In this document: in pieces, positions 19,748-29,629 of the stretch | Position numbering within the stretch: position 1 is the first letter of the stretch | Layout of the letters: each line of letters opens with the position of its first letter | Made by a program: the position numbers and the translations under genes | The notes under the pieces: generated by a model | What the model saw: only the letters and a program-made list of their open reading frames with translations | The model's database searches: none | What the model was told of the DNA's origin: nothing | From: Polaribacter irgensii 23-P | Lineage (GTDB): Bacteria; Bacteroidota; Bacteroidia; Flavobacteriales; Flavobacteriaceae | DNA length: 64,000 nt | Direction: 5' to 3' | Assembly (NCBI RefSeq): GCF_000153225.1 | Contig: NZ_CH724148.1 | Coordinates: forward strand, 1,120,640 to 1,184,639

Positions 19748-20371
19748 ATGGCAAGAAGAGAGAATCCAGAAATTAATGCAGGTTCTATGGCAGACATTGC
19801 CTTCTTGTTATTAATATTCTTTTTAGTAACAACAACGATGAATGTAGATTCGGGTGTTTCTAAAAAGTTATCTGAAAAACCACCAGAAGATTACGTACCA
19901 CCAATTATAAAGGAAAAGAATATTTTTGAGGTAAATATTAATAGAAATAATGATCTTCTTGTAGAGGGAGAGCGAATGGATATTAAGGATCTTAAAATTA
20001 CTGCAATGGCTTTTATAGACAATGGTGGTGGTGAAGGTAAAATAGATGAAGGAGTTGTAACGGGTCCTTGTACATATTGTCAAGGGGAGAGGAGCATTAG
20101 TTCTTCAGATCATCCGAACAAAGCAATTATTTCGGTTCAAAGTGACAGAGGTACAGAATATGGAACCTATTTAAAAGTTCAAGACGAACTGATAAAGGCA
20201 TATTCTGTTCTTCGGGATAGACTTTCTAAGCAACGGTACGGAATTTCGTTTGTAGAATTAGAAGAGTCTTATAAAGAGGATCGGAATAATTTAGAGTTGA
20301 AGAAGAAAGTAGAGGATATTAAGAATAGTTATCCTGAAATTATTTCGGATGCGGAACCAACATCAAATTAA
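19748..20371 (+). CDS. exbD: ExbD/TolR family biopolymer transport protein, first copy, with CxxC insert
   Basis: A 207-residue partner of the ExbB channel. A cytoplasmic N-terminus (MARRENPEINAGSMAD) leads into the single helix IAFLLLIFFLVTTTM, which contains the proton-carrying Asp (Asp16) at its edge, as in ExbD. The periplasmic domain includes an insert around residues 91-120 with GPCTYCQGERS (Cys108 and Cys111), followed by KAIISVQSDRGTEYGTYLKVQDEL, the ExbD core. It is longer than Escherichia coli ExbD (141 residues). The CxxC pair could form a disulfide or bind metal. Confidence 0.92.
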   Translation: MARRENPEINAGSMADIAFLLLIFFLVTTTMNVDSGVSKKLSEKPPEDYVPPIIKEKNIFEVNINRNNDLLVEGERMDIKDLKITAMAFIDNGGGEGKIDEGVVTGPCTYCQGERSISSSDHPNKAIISVQSDRGTEYGTYLKVQDELIKAYSVLRDRLSKQRYGISFVELEESYKEDRNNLELKKKVEDIKNSYPEIISDAEPTSN

Positions 20372-20389
20372 TTTTTAAAATAAAATAAT

Positions 20390-20857
20390 ATGTCTAAATT
20401 TAGAAAAAAGAAAAAGGGTATGCCAGCGGTAAATACAGCTTCTTTGCCAGACATCGTTTTTATGTTGTTGTTTTTCTTTATGGTAACTACTACTATGAGA
20501 GAGACTGATTTAAAATTAGAGAATCCAAAATTACCAAGTGCTACAGAAGTACAAAAGCTAGAGCATAAAAGTTTGGTAAGTACAATCTATGTTGGTAAAT
20601 CTAAGGATCCAGCCAGACATGGAGTGGGGTTCAATAGAATACAATTAAACGACAAGATTGCAACTGCAGCAGATGTACCTGCTTTTATTATTAATTCTAG
20701 ATCTAAAGTATCAGAAGCGGAAGTGCCATTTATGACAACATCAATAAAGGCAGATAAAGAGTCTAACGTGGGTACGATTATAGATATTCGATTAAAATTA
20801 AGAGATGCAAACGCTTTGAAAATTAGTTATTCAGCTTCAAAAGCAGTTGATAATTAA
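20390..20857 (+). CDS. exbD: ExbD/TolR family biopolymer transport protein, second copy
   Basis: A 155-residue ExbD paralogue. The N-terminus MSKFRKKKKGMPAVNTASLPD is strongly basic, then the helix IVFMLLFFFMVTTTM follows, with the conserved Asp (Asp21) just before it. The periplasmic domain is short and lacks the cysteine insert of the first copy. Two dissimilar ExbD proteins with one ExbB are typical for Bacteroidota and point to an asymmetric complex. It lies 18 bases after the first copy and ends the operon, with a terminator behind it. Confidence 0.92.
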   Translation: MSKFRKKKKGMPAVNTASLPDIVFMLLFFFMVTTTMRETDLKLENPKLPSATEVQKLEHKSLVSTIYVGKSKDPARHGVGFNRIQLNDKIATAADVPAFIINSRSKVSEAEVPFMTTSIKADKESNVGTIIDIRLKLRDANALKISYSASKAVDN

Positions 20858-20874
20858 TTTGAACTATAGTTTTT

Positions 20875-20911
20875 AAAAAGGATAATTCTTTCGAATTATC
20901 CTTTTTTTTTT
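20875..20911 (+). terminator. Rho-independent terminator of the exbB operon
   Basis: AAAAAGGATAATTC (20875-20888) pairs perfectly with GAATTATCCTTTTT (20893-20906) across a four-base loop, and a T run continues to 20911. Confidence 0.85.
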
Positions 20912-20963
20912 GCTTTTTTATAAAAAAGGAATTAGTGTATCTTTATCCTTCAATCGTATTTTT

Positions 20964-21641
20964 ATGAGAGGTCGTATTATCTTAATAATTTTATTGACAA
21001 TTCCGATGCTGGCATTTGGGCAGAAAAATACCTTGCGCTTGGGAGATGCATATGCCGAGGATCAGGTGTATATATCGGTCTCTTATAATCAGTTAATTGG
21101 ACAGCCTTCTAGGATTACAAAAAGTGGTTTTTCATATGGTTTTTCAGGGGGTTTTATAAAAGATGTGTCTTTAAATAAAAAGGGTACAATCGCTGTTGCA
21201 GCTGGGGTTGGTTACGGGTATGATTTCTTTAATCACGAATTAAGGGTAGATGAGGTTGCTGAAAATACTGTTTTTGATAGTGCGAATTCGATTTCTAAAA
21301 ATATTTTTACTTCTCATAATTTGGAGCTACCATTTGAGTTTAGGTGGAGAAGTTCAACAGCCTTGAAGTACAGTTTTTGGAGAGTATATGCAGGGGTAAA
21401 GGCATTGTACAACTTAAAGAATAATTTTGAATACATAGATGCAAACGCGACGTCGTATCAGTATGAGAACGTATCGGCTTATAACAGATGGCAATATGGA
21501 CTGACCATGTCCGCCGGTTATGATGCCTTTAATGTGCATTTATTCTATGGAATAACACCATTATTTGAGAAGGCTGCGATAAACGAAGAGGTCGTGGATT
21601 CGAAAATTATAAAATTTGGCTTAATTTTTTATATCTTATAA
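20964..21641 (+). CDS. Secreted beta-barrel-like outer-membrane protein, unknown function
   Basis: A 225-residue protein. The ATG at 20964 was chosen because it begins a clean signal peptide (MRGRIILIILLTIPMLAFGQ); the longer frame from a TTG at 20910 would start inside the preceding terminator. The mature part has many alternating hydrophobic-polar strands and aromatic residues (GVGYGYDFF, LPFEFRWRSS, RVYAGVKALYNLK, WQYGLTMSAGYDAF, FGLIFYIL at the very end), the look of a small outer-membrane porin or PorT-like barrel, with a strand ending on a hydrophobic residue. The specific family is not clear to me. Confidence 0.75.
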   Translation: MRGRIILIILLTIPMLAFGQKNTLRLGDAYAEDQVYISVSYNQLIGQPSRITKSGFSYGFSGGFIKDVSLNKKGTIAVAAGVGYGYDFFNHELRVDEVAENTVFDSANSISKNIFTSHNLELPFEFRWRSSTALKYSFWRVYAGVKALYNLKNNFEYIDANATSYQYENVSAYNRWQYGLTMSAGYDAFNVHLFYGITPLFEKAAINEEVVDSKIIKFGLIFYIL

Positions 21642-21724
21642 AGCTATCTAGCTAAAATGTGAGTGCGAATACACTGTTGACATTTATATCGATATTGCGT
21701 TTTGCTTTTGATTAGCAATAGTTT

Positions 21725-23182
21725 CTATATTTCTTTACGCAATCTTGCAACAGATAGGTCCAATTGTTCTCGATATTTGGCAACGGTTCTACGCGCGATG
21801 GGATAGCCTTTTTCTTTTAATAGAACAGCCAGTCGTTCATCTGTGAGGGGTTTCTTTTTATTCTCTTCCGCAATTACAGTTTCTAATATTTTTTTAATTT
21901 CTTTTGTAGAAACGTCTTCTCCCTGGTCATTTTTCATGGATTCAGAAAAGAATTCTTTGATCAGTTTGGTTCCATAAGGTGTGGAAACATATTTACTATT
22001 TGCAACTCGGGATACTGTGGAAATATCCATATTGATTCTATCAGCAATATCTTTTAAAATCATTGGTCTTAACTTGCGCTCATCGCCGGTTAGAAAGTAG
22101 TCATATTGATAGACCATGATCGTGTTCATCGTTACTAAAAGTGTCTGTTGACGTTGACGTATGGCGTCGATAAACCATTTTGCAGCATCTAGCTTCTGTT
22201 TGATGAAAAACACGGCATCCTTTTGTGACTTAGATTTTATAGTTGATTCTTGGTATCCTTTTAGCATGTTGTTGTATTCCCTTGAAATATGCAATTCTGG
22301 TGCATTTCTTGAGTTTAGAACTAAGTCTAACTCACCGTCTAAAAGTTTTATAGAAAAGTCTGGAACAATCTGTTCTGCAATTTTATTGTTACCAGCATAA
22401 GAACTTCCTGGCTTTGGGTTTAACTTAGAAATTTCCTGAATAACTTCTTTTAATTCAGCTTCCGATACTGTAAATTTCTCTTGCAGCTTTTGATAATGCT
22501 TTTTTACAAAATGGTCAAAGGCATCCTCTAAAACTTCAATAGCGATGCTTCTAAACTTTGTTTTATCTTTTGCTTTGAGCTGTATAATTAAACATTCTCT
22601 TAAGTTTCTGGCACCAACTCCAATAGGATCTAATGTTTGAATTACCTTTTTAAGAATACTGATTACAACCGTTTCTGTTGTAAAAATATTTTCGGTAAAA
22701 GCCAAATCATCAACGATATCTATAAGTGCTCTTCGTATGTAGCCACTGTCATCTATACTTCCCAATAAAAACTCTGCGATCGCATATTCTTCGTCGTTTA
22801 ATCGAAATGTATTTAACTGACTTTCTAAGGATTGGTGAAAACTAGTGCCCGCGGCATACGGAATGTTTTTTTCTTCATCATCTGCAGAATAGTTGTTTGC
22901 TTGTGTTTTGTAATTAGGAATCTCGTCATCACTTAAATAATCTTCAATATTGAGATCTTCACTTTCTTTTTTTTCAGTTCGATCGTCGTCAAATTCATTT
23001 GATAAATCATCATCTAATTCATTAGAAGCTTCTTTTCCAGTGTCTAGAGCGGGGTTTTCTTCAATTTCTAATTTTAAGCGCTCCTCGAATGCTTGTGTAG
23101 GCAATTGAATTAACTTCATCAATTGAATTTGTTGAGGAGATAATTTTTGTAAAAGTTTATATTGTAAGCCTTGTTTAAGCAT
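21725..23182 (-). CDS. rpoN: RNA polymerase sigma-54 factor
   Basis: Alternative sigma factor that recognises -24/-12 promoters and needs AAA+ activators. The 485 residues contain region I, glutamine and leucine rich (KLSPQQIQLMKLIQLPTQAFEERL), an acidic region II (residues about 50-110, full of Asp and Glu), the core-binding domain, the helix-turn-helix (DISTVSRVANSKYVSTPYGT) and the RpoN box ARRTVAKYRE at residues 463-472. It lies 23 bases after asnS and is probably co-transcribed with it. No enhancer-binding protein is nearby. Confidence 0.96.
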   Translation of the reverse strand: MLKQGLQYKLLQKLSPQQIQLMKLIQLPTQAFEERLKLEIEENPALDTGKEASNELDDDLSNEFDDDRTEKKESEDLNIEDYLSDDEIPNYKTQANNYSADDEEKNIPYAAGTSFHQSLESQLNTFRLNDEEYAIAEFLLGSIDDSGYIRRALIDIVDDLAFTENIFTTETVVISILKKVIQTLDPIGVGARNLRECLIIQLKAKDKTKFRSIAIEVLEDAFDHFVKKHYQKLQEKFTVSEAELKEVIQEISKLNPKPGSSYAGNNKIAEQIVPDFSIKLLDGELDLVLNSRNAPELHISREYNNMLKGYQESTIKSKSQKDAVFFIKQKLDAAKWFIDAIRQRQQTLLVTMNTIMVYQYDYFLTGDERKLRPMILKDIADRINMDISTVSRVANSKYVSTPYGTKLIKEFFSESMKNDQGEDVSTKEIKKILETVIAEENKKKPLTDERLAVLLKEKGYPIARRTVAKYREQLDLSVARLRKEI

Positions 23183-23205
23183 GTTTTAAAGATACAAAAA
23201 TCTGA

Positions 23206-24639
23206 TTAAAAATCTGCATTTTGTGGTGTTCTCGGAAAGGGTATAACATCTCTTATGTTTCCCATCCCTGTGGTAAATTGAACCAATCTTTCAAATCCTA
23301 GTCCAAATCCAGAATGCACGGCTGTTCCAAATTTTCTCAAATCTAAATACCACCAAAGCTCTTTCTCGTCAATATGCATCGCTTTCATTTTTGCTATTAA
23401 TACATCATAGCGTTCCTCACGTTGTGCACCACCAACCATTTCTCCAATTCCAGGAAATAAAACGTCCATGGCTCTAACTGTTTTTCCATCTTCATTTAAA
23501 CGCATATAAAATGCTTTAATATCGGCTGGGTAGTCAAAGAGTATCACTGGACATTTAAAGTGTTTTTCAACTAAAAAACGCTCATGTTCAGATTGTAAAT
23601 CTGCTCCCCATGCGTTAATAGGGTATTGAAATTTTTTCTTTTTATTTGGCTTCGAGTTTCTCAGAATGTCTATTGCTTCTGTGTAAGAGACCCTTTTAAA
23701 ATTATTGTCGGCAACAAATTTTAGTTTTTCTAATAGACTCATCTCGCTTCTTTGCAGTTGTGGCTTTGCTTTTTCTTCTTGCACAAAACGTTCATCTAAA
23801 AAGGCTAAATCGTCTTTACAGTGTTCTAAAACATATGTTAAAACTGATTTTATGAAATCTTCAGCTAAGTCCATGTTACCATCCAAGTCCATAAAGGCAA
23901 CTTCGGGCTCTATCATCCAAAATTCTGCTAAATGCCGCGTAGTATTTGAGTTTTCCGCTCTAAAAGTAGGGCCAAAAGTGTATACCTTTCCGAGAGCCAT
24001 GGCATAGGCTTCTGCTTCTAGTTGTCCTGAAACGGTAAGATTGGTTTCTTTTCCAAAAAAGTCTTTGGTATAATCTATTTTCCCATCTTCTGTAACTGGT
24101 GCTTTGTTATCTTCGAAAGAAGTAACTCTAAACATTTCTCCAGCACCCTCCGCATCAGAGCCTGTAACAATAGGTGTGTTTACGTAATTAAAACCATTGT
24201 CTTGAAAGTATTTGTGCACTGCAAAAGAGAGCTTAGAGCGCACTCTCATTACAGCACTAAAAGTGTTTGTACGAATGCGCAAGTGCGCATTTTCTCTTAA
24301 GAATTCAAAACTATGTTTCTTGGGTTGAATCGGATATTCGTCAGGATTAGAATCTCCTAAAATTTCTATTTCAAGAACCTGTAGCTCTAAAGACTGTCCT
24401 TTTCCTTGACTTTCTAACAGAGTTCCTTTTACGCAAACTGCAGCTCCGGTTGTGATTCTTTTTAAGGTTTCTTCTGAAGTGTTTTCAAAGTCAATTACAC
24501 ATTGTATGTTGTGAATAGTTGAACCATCATTTAGAGCAATAAAACGATTACTTCTAAAGGTTCTAACCCATCCCTTGAGAACCACCTCTTGCAATATTTG
24601 TCCAGAAATTAATAATTCTTTTACTGTATTTTTTATCAT
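23206..24639 (-). CDS. asnS: Asparaginyl-tRNA synthetase
   Basis: Class IIb aminoacyl-tRNA synthetase that charges tRNA-Asn. The 477-residue protein has an N-terminal OB-fold anticodon-binding domain (LKGWVRTFRSNRFIALNDGST), motif 2 around FGPTFRAENSNTTRHLAEFWMIEPE and motif 3 HSGFGLGFERLVQFTTGMGNIRDVIPFPRTP. The AENSNTTRHLAEF wording is specific for AsnRS as opposed to AspRS. Gene order asnS-rpoN is common in Flavobacteriaceae. Almost 100 bases separate it from the RND exporter gene upstream. Confidence 0.97.
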   Translation of the reverse strand: MIKNTVKELLISGQILQEVVLKGWVRTFRSNRFIALNDGSTIHNIQCVIDFENTSEETLKRITTGAAVCVKGTLLESQGKGQSLELQVLEIEILGDSNPDEYPIQPKKHSFEFLRENAHLRIRTNTFSAVMRVRSKLSFAVHKYFQDNGFNYVNTPIVTGSDAEGAGEMFRVTSFEDNKAPVTEDGKIDYTKDFFGKETNLTVSGQLEAEAYAMALGKVYTFGPTFRAENSNTTRHLAEFWMIEPEVAFMDLDGNMDLAEDFIKSVLTYVLEHCKDDLAFLDERFVQEEKAKPQLQRSEMSLLEKLKFVADNNFKRVSYTEAIDILRNSKPNKKKKFQYPINAWGADLQSEHERFLVEKHFKCPVILFDYPADIKAFYMRLNEDGKTVRAMDVLFPGIGEMVGGAQREERYDVLIAKMKAMHIDEKELWWYLDLRKFGTAVHSGFGLGFERLVQFTTGMGNIRDVIPFPRTPQNADF

Positions 24640-24736
24640 TGTGTGAGTATAATTTGTAAGAAAGCAATTTTCTTATTGTGTAAAGGATCTTTATCATTGT
24701 AAAATAAGCAATGAATAGAGGTTTTGTAAACTTTTC

Positions 24737-27112
24737 TTAATTGTCCTGTGGGTCTTCAGCCGGAGGAAAAATCCTCATTTTAGGTTCTTTAAATACTTTT
24801 TTATTCGCAATTTTCTTTTCAAAGGTTAAGAGCAGGGAAGGTAACAATAATAAGTTGGATACCATTGCTAATAGCAGGGTGACTGACACAAGGCCTCCTA
24901 GTGCGATCGTTCCACCAAAACTTGAAAGTGTAAAGACTAAAAACCCAAAGAACAGCACAATAGAAGTATAAAACATACTAACACCTGTTTCTCTTAACGC
25001 AGCATACACTGAAGGTTTCACTTTCCATTTATTTGCAATCAGTTCTTGTCTGTATTTTGCTAAAAAATGGATGGTATCGTCAACGGATATTCCGAAGGCA
25101 ATACTGAACACCAAAATGGTTGATGGTTTTATAGGAATATTTAAAAAGCCCATCAATCCTGCAGTAATTAAAAGTGGCAGCATGTTAGGAACTAAAGAAA
25201 TGAGAATCATTTGCGGAGAGCGAAACATCCACGCCATAAAGACGGCGATCAGTAAAATTGCAAGCGACAAAGAAATAACCAAGTTCTTAATTAGATAATT
25301 AGTTCCTTTTATAAAGACTAAGGCTTTTCCCGTGAGCGAAACGGTGTATTTATCTGCAGGAAACTCTTTGGCAATGACTGTTTTTATTCTTTCTTGAATA
25401 ACATCCATTTTATCGGTACCGATGTCCTTCATGAACGTTGTAATTCGTGCATAGCGGCCTGTTGTATCTACAAATGTTTTTAGCATTCCTGTATCACTGT
25501 TCGAATTTTTAGCGTACGAAAAAATATAACTTTGTTCTTGATTTGTAGGTAATTGATAGTACTTGGGGTTTCCGTTGTAATATGCTTGTTTGGAAAACTT
25601 TACAAGGTTCACCACAGAAATTGGTTTTGATAACTCTGGAAATGTTTCGATGATGTCATTTAGCTTTTCCATCTTTTTTAAAATGGAAAGTTTCATGACG
25701 CCGTTTTCTTTCCTGGTGTCTATTAAAATTTCTAAGGGCATGATACCACCAAACTCTTTTTCAAAGAATTTTATGTCTTTGTAAAAGTCTGTGTTTTTAG
25801 GCATGTCCTCTATTAAGCTGCCCGAAACAGTTATTTTGTACACACCAATGATGCTTAAAACAATAACTAATACCGTTGCAAAATAAATAGTTATTCTTTG
25901 GTTTTTTACCATTTTCTCCATCCAATTGACCACATTTTCAATCCATTTTGTTTCTAAATGGCTCAAGTGCTTTTTCTTAGGAATGGGCATAAAGCTGTAA
26001 ATAATCGGAATGATTAATAGCGCTAATATGAAAATACTAATGATGTTAACCGAAGCTAATATTCCAAATTCGCGCAATAAATCACTTTTTACAAATACAA
26101 AAGTCGCAAAACCAGAGGCGGTTGTAATATTGGTCATCAAAGTGGCATTTCCAATTTTAGAGATGACCCGCTGAAGTGCTTTGGCCTGTTGGCCATGCTT
26201 TTTTATTTCTTGTTGGTATTTGTTGATGAGAAAGACTGCGTTTGGGACTCCTATTACAATGATTAATGGCGGAATCAGCGCAGAAAGTACGGTAATTTCG
26301 TAGCGGAATAATCCAATGAAACCAAAAGCCCAAATTACGCCAATAATTACTACGAGTAGCGTGATGAAAGTTGCTCTGAACGAGCGAAAGAAGAAAAAGA
26401 ATATTAAGGCGGTAATACCGAGAGCACCAAGTACAAAAAGTAGAATTTCGTCTTGAATATTTTGCGCGTTTAGCGTACGAATGTAGGGCATCCCTGATAC
26501 GCGAACATCTAGATTATTTTCTTTTTCAAATTTTTCTATTTCAGGAATTAAGTCATCAAATATAAAGTCTCTACGTTTCGGAGTGTTGATGAGTTCCTTT
26601 TTTATATAAATTGCAGTTTGTAATGTTCCTGTTTCTTTGTTATATAACAGATTGTCATAAAAAGGGAGATTTTCAAAGAGGTCTTTTTTAATGGCTTCTA
26701 CCTGTTTCTTCGTTGTTGGTTTTTTTTCAAATAAAGGTGCAACTACAAATTTCTTTTGTTCTCTGTCCGCTTTTAATTTCTGAACATCCGCAATGGAAAT
26801 GGTAAAGTCTACGGCTTCTTTTTGATCAAACTTTGCAACTAAGGCATTCCAAGCGTTAAATTTTTCAGGAGTGAACACGGTAGTGTCTTTTACTCCTAGA
26901 ATAACTAAATTCCCCTCTTCTCCGAAAATTTCTAAAAACTTGTTGTACTCTAGATTTGCTTGATGATCTTCTGGCAATAGATTTGCTTCGGTATATGAAA
27001 ATTTCATATACTTTGTTTGGGACGCTAAGAAAGCTGTAATCAATGCAATAATTAATAAAACCACATAGCGGTTTCTTAATATAAGCCCTGCGGCTTTTGG
27101 CCAAAAGTTCAT
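24737..27112 (-). CDS. RND superfamily (MMPL-type) exporter
   Basis: A 791-residue inner-membrane protein with the RND duplicated layout: helix 1 near the N-terminus (YVVLLIIALITAFLASQ), a large periplasmic loop, helices 2-6 (including VLGALGITALIFFFFFRSF and IPPLIIVIGVPNAVFLINKYQQE), helix 7 and a second loop, then helices 8-12 (FSIAFGISVDDTIHFLAKYR). The GxxxDD-type signature in helix 10 (ISVDDTIHF) fits MMPL and hopanoid/lipid exporters, more than drug pumps. There is no adaptor or outer-membrane partner adjacent. Its substrate may be a lipid, but that is inference. Confidence 0.85.
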   Translation of the reverse strand: MNFWPKAAGLILRNRYVVLLIIALITAFLASQTKYMKFSYTEANLLPEDHQANLEYNKFLEIFGEEGNLVILGVKDTTVFTPEKFNAWNALVAKFDQKEAVDFTISIADVQKLKADREQKKFVVAPLFEKKPTTKKQVEAIKKDLFENLPFYDNLLYNKETGTLQTAIYIKKELINTPKRRDFIFDDLIPEIEKFEKENNLDVRVSGMPYIRTLNAQNIQDEILLFVLGALGITALIFFFFFRSFRATFITLLVVIIGVIWAFGFIGLFRYEITVLSALIPPLIIVIGVPNAVFLINKYQQEIKKHGQQAKALQRVISKIGNATLMTNITTASGFATFVFVKSDLLREFGILASVNIISIFILALLIIPIIYSFMPIPKKKHLSHLETKWIENVVNWMEKMVKNQRITIYFATVLVIVLSIIGVYKITVSGSLIEDMPKNTDFYKDIKFFEKEFGGIMPLEILIDTRKENGVMKLSILKKMEKLNDIIETFPELSKPISVVNLVKFSKQAYYNGNPKYYQLPTNQEQSYIFSYAKNSNSDTGMLKTFVDTTGRYARITTFMKDIGTDKMDVIQERIKTVIAKEFPADKYTVSLTGKALVFIKGTNYLIKNLVISLSLAILLIAVFMAWMFRSPQMILISLVPNMLPLLITAGLMGFLNIPIKPSTILVFSIAFGISVDDTIHFLAKYRQELIANKWKVKPSVYAALRETGVSMFYTSIVLFFGFLVFTLSSFGGTIALGGLVSVTLLLAMVSNLLLLPSLLLTFEKKIANKKVFKEPKMRIFPPAEDPQDN

Positions 27113-27203
27113 GTATTTGTTTTTAGATATAAATGAATTATTTAGAGACTTGTAAAGTGTGAAAATGAAATCTTAAAAAAGATCTTTTTTATTTCAACAG
27201 GTA

Positions 27204-27758
27204 TTAGACGGTCATAATTTCTCTTTCTTTCACCGCAAGCTTTTCTTCTATAACTTTTACGAAAGAATCTGTCAAATTTTGAATATCTAGCTCCGAATCT
27301 TTTTTGAGGTCATCAGAAATGTCAGTCTTTTTAATGTCATTGTTTGCATCTTTACGAGCATTTCGTATACCCACTTTAGCGTGTTCAGCTTCAGCTTTTG
27401 CTTGTTTGGCTAAGCCAATTCTTCTTTCTTCTGTTAGTGGTGGCACATTGATCATAATAATATCACCATTATTCATAGGGTTGAATCCAAGATTTGCGGC
27501 CATAATAGCCTTTTCAATTGGCTGTAACATACTTTTTTCCCAGGGTTGTATTGCGATGGTTCTGGGATCGGGTGTGTTTACATTTGCAACCTGACTTAAA
27601 GGTGTCTGAGATCCGTAATAATCGACCATGACATTTGCCAGCATTGCGGGAGTGGCTTTACCTGCGCGTATTGCTCTTAATTCTTTTTCTAAATGAGCAA
27701 TTGCATCGCCCATTGCTTCTTTCGTAGTGTCTATTATAAATTCAACTTCTTCACTCAT
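27204..27758 (-). CDS. frr: Ribosome recycling factor
   Basis: Splits post-termination ribosomes together with EF-G. The 184 residues show the family core LRAIRAGKATPAMLANVMVDYYGSQTPLSQVANV, PWEKSMLQPIEKAI, INVPPLTEERRIGLAKQAKAEAEHAKVGIRNARKDAN. It follows pyrH by 24 bases, the conserved pyrH-frr pair. The start ATG gives MSEEVEFIIDTTKEAM, typical for Bacteroidota. Confidence 0.97.
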   Translation of the reverse strand: MSEEVEFIIDTTKEAMGDAIAHLEKELRAIRAGKATPAMLANVMVDYYGSQTPLSQVANVNTPDPRTIAIQPWEKSMLQPIEKAIMAANLGFNPMNNGDIIMINVPPLTEERRIGLAKQAKAEAEHAKVGIRNARKDANNDIKKTDISDDLKKDSELDIQNLTDSFVKVIEEKLAVKEREIMTV

Positions 27759-27782
27759 CTCCTTAGTCGTTTAAAGATTTTA

Positions 27783-28490
27783 TTAATTTGTTACAATAGT
27801 TCCAATTTTCTCCCCAGACACTAGTTTTAGCAAGTTTCCGTTGGTATTCATATCAAATACCGTTATTGGTAGTTTATTTTCCTCACTTAGCGTAAATGCA
27901 GTCATATCCATTACTTTTAGACCTTTTGCAATGACTTCTTTAAAAGTAATTGTTTCGTATTTTACGGCATTTTTATTTTTTTCTGGATCTACATCAAATA
28001 TTCCAGCAACACGGGTTCCTTTTAATATGGCGTCCGCATCTATTTCGATTGCTCTTAGAACGGCCGCAGTATCTGTTGTAAAGTAGGGGTTTCCAGTTCC
28101 TGCTCCGAAAATAACAACACGTCCTTTTTCTAAATGACGAATCGCTTTTCTTTTTATATAGGGTTCTGCAACTTCTTTAATTTCTAAGGCTGTTTGCAAA
28201 CGTGTATTTACATCTTGATCTTCTAGGGCACTTTGCAGCGCTAATCCATTTATACAAGTGGCTAACATACCCATGTGATCGCCTTGTACTCGATCCATTC
28301 CGTTTGCAGCACCAGCGACACCTCTAAAGATGTTTCCACCACCAATTACAATCGCTACTTGTATCCCTTTTTGCACTACTTCTTTAATTTCTTTTGCATA
28401 TTCAGAGAGACGCTTTGGGTCAATTCCATACTGCCTTTCGCCCATCAGTGCTTCTCCGCTTAATTTTAAAAGAATTCTTTTGTATTCCAT
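27783..28490 (-). CDS. pyrH: Uridylate kinase (UMP kinase)
   Basis: Phosphorylates UMP to UDP using ATP; hexameric cytoplasmic enzyme of the amino acid kinase fold. The 235 residues begin [20 protein letters not shown], then [52 protein letters not shown] and [10 protein letters not shown], all PyrH signatures. It heads the pyrH-frr unit and is separated from tsf by a terminator. A TAATTTTG box (28511-28518 on the plus coordinates, reading on the minus strand) could be its -7 element. Confidence 0.97.
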   Translation of the reverse strand: MEYKRILLKLSGEALMGERQYGIDPKRLSEYAKEIKEVVQKGIQVAIVIGGGNIFRGVAGAANGMDRVQGDHMGMLATCINGLALQSALEDQDVNTRLQTALEIKEVAEPYIKRKAIRHLEKGRVVIFGAGTGNPYFTTDTAAVLRAIEIDADAILKGTRVAGIFDVDPEKNKNAVKYETITFKEVIAKGLKVMDMTAFTLSEENKLPITVFDMNTNGNLLKLVSGEKIGTIVTN

Positions 28491-28549
28491 AGTTTTTTTT
28501 AAGAGTTGTGCAAAATTACGTTTTTTTTTTGAGTTTCTTTTTTTTGAAC

Positions 28550-28588
28550 AAAAAAAAACCTCGTTTTCAAACAGTTTGAAAACGAGGT
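28550..28588 (-). terminator. Rho-independent terminator of the rplM-rpsI-rpsB-tsf operon
   Basis: On the minus strand ACCTCGTTTTCAAA and TTTGAAAACGAGGT pair as a perfect 14-base stem with a three-base loop, followed by nine T. It lies 27 bases after the tsf stop codon and separates the ribosomal operon from pyrH-frr. Confidence 0.9.
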
Positions 28589-28615
28589 CTTAGTATATGT
28601 TTTTAAGATGAATAC

Positions 28616-29581
28616 TTATCCTAAAGTCACTCTTTTAAAGCCAGTTACAACAACATCTCCGTAGGTCTGCACATACTGGGCAACATTTTTCTTATCATCT
28701 TTAATAAAAGATTGGTCTAAAAGACATTGCTCTAGGTCTAAAGTCGTGTTGTCAGAAATAAATCGCTCCATTTTACCGGGTAAAATTCGATCCCAAATTT
28801 GCTCTGGTTTGCCTTCCGCTTTTAATTCAGCTTTGGCAGCTTCTTCCGCTTTTGTTAAGATAGTTTCAGATAATTGTGACATTGAAATGAATTCTGGAAC
28901 GTTCTTTAAAGTTTTCCCTAATCTTCCCAATTCAATATTATCTTTTTCTATAACTGCAATTCTAGCTTCTGTCTCTGCTGCTACGAATGCAGGATCAAAA
29001 TCTTTGTACGATAAGGTAGATGCTCCCATGGATGCTATTTGCATAGCAATATCTTTTGCGAGTGTTTCTGCATTTTCTACTACCGCAGATAAACCAACAA
29101 TTGCAGCAATTTTTCCAATGTGAGTGTAACCACCAACATAGGCAGCTTCGATTTTATCAAAAGCAGTGATTTCTATCTTTTCTCCAATAACTCCAGTTTG
29201 TTCTATTAGCTTTTCAGCAACCGTCATACCGTCAAAATCGGCAGCTAAGAAAGCTTCCTTATCAGCTGTATGTAATGCAATGTCTGCAAATTGTCCGCCT
29301 AAAGCTACAAAAGAATCATTTTTACCAACAAAGTCAGTTTCACATGCCAATACGATTGCTACACCTGCAGTTTTCGCATCGTTGATTCTTGTTACTGCAA
29401 CTCCTTCTGTAGATTCTCTATCTGCTCTTTTCGCTGCAATTTTCTGACCTTTTTTACGTAAAATACTAATGGCTTCGTCGAAGTTGTTTTCCGCTTCTAC
29501 CAATGCATTTTTACAGTCCATCATTCCAGCACCAGTTGCTTCTCTTAAATTTTTAACATCAGCAGCACTTACTTTTACCAT
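28616..29581 (-). CDS. tsf: Elongation factor Ts
   Basis: Nucleotide exchange factor for EF-Tu. The 321 residues start MVKVSAADVKNLREATGAGMMDCKNALVEAENNFDEA, the diagnostic N-terminal domain with the TGAGMMDCKNAL motif, and go on with ALACETDFV-like IVLACETDFVGKNDSF. Length is slightly above the E. coli protein (283). It lies 48 bases after rpsB, the universal rpsB-tsf pair. Confidence 0.97.
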   Translation of the reverse strand: MVKVSAADVKNLREATGAGMMDCKNALVEAENNFDEAISILRKKGQKIAAKRADRESTEGVAVTRINDAKTAGVAIVLACETDFVGKNDSFVALGGQFADIALHTADKEAFLAADFDGMTVAEKLIEQTGVIGEKIEITAFDKIEAAYVGGYTHIGKIAAIVGLSAVVENAETLAKDIAMQIASMGASTLSYKDFDPAFVAAETEARIAVIEKDNIELGRLGKTLKNVPEFISMSQLSETILTKAEEAAKAELKAEGKPEQIWDRILPGKMERFISDNTTLDLEQCLLDQSFIKDDKKNVAQYVQTYGDVVVTGFKRVTLG

Positions 29582-29629
29582 GTCACTTATTTTTTGTTAA
29601 GAAACCAAAGTCTCTTAGGAGTTATTAAT

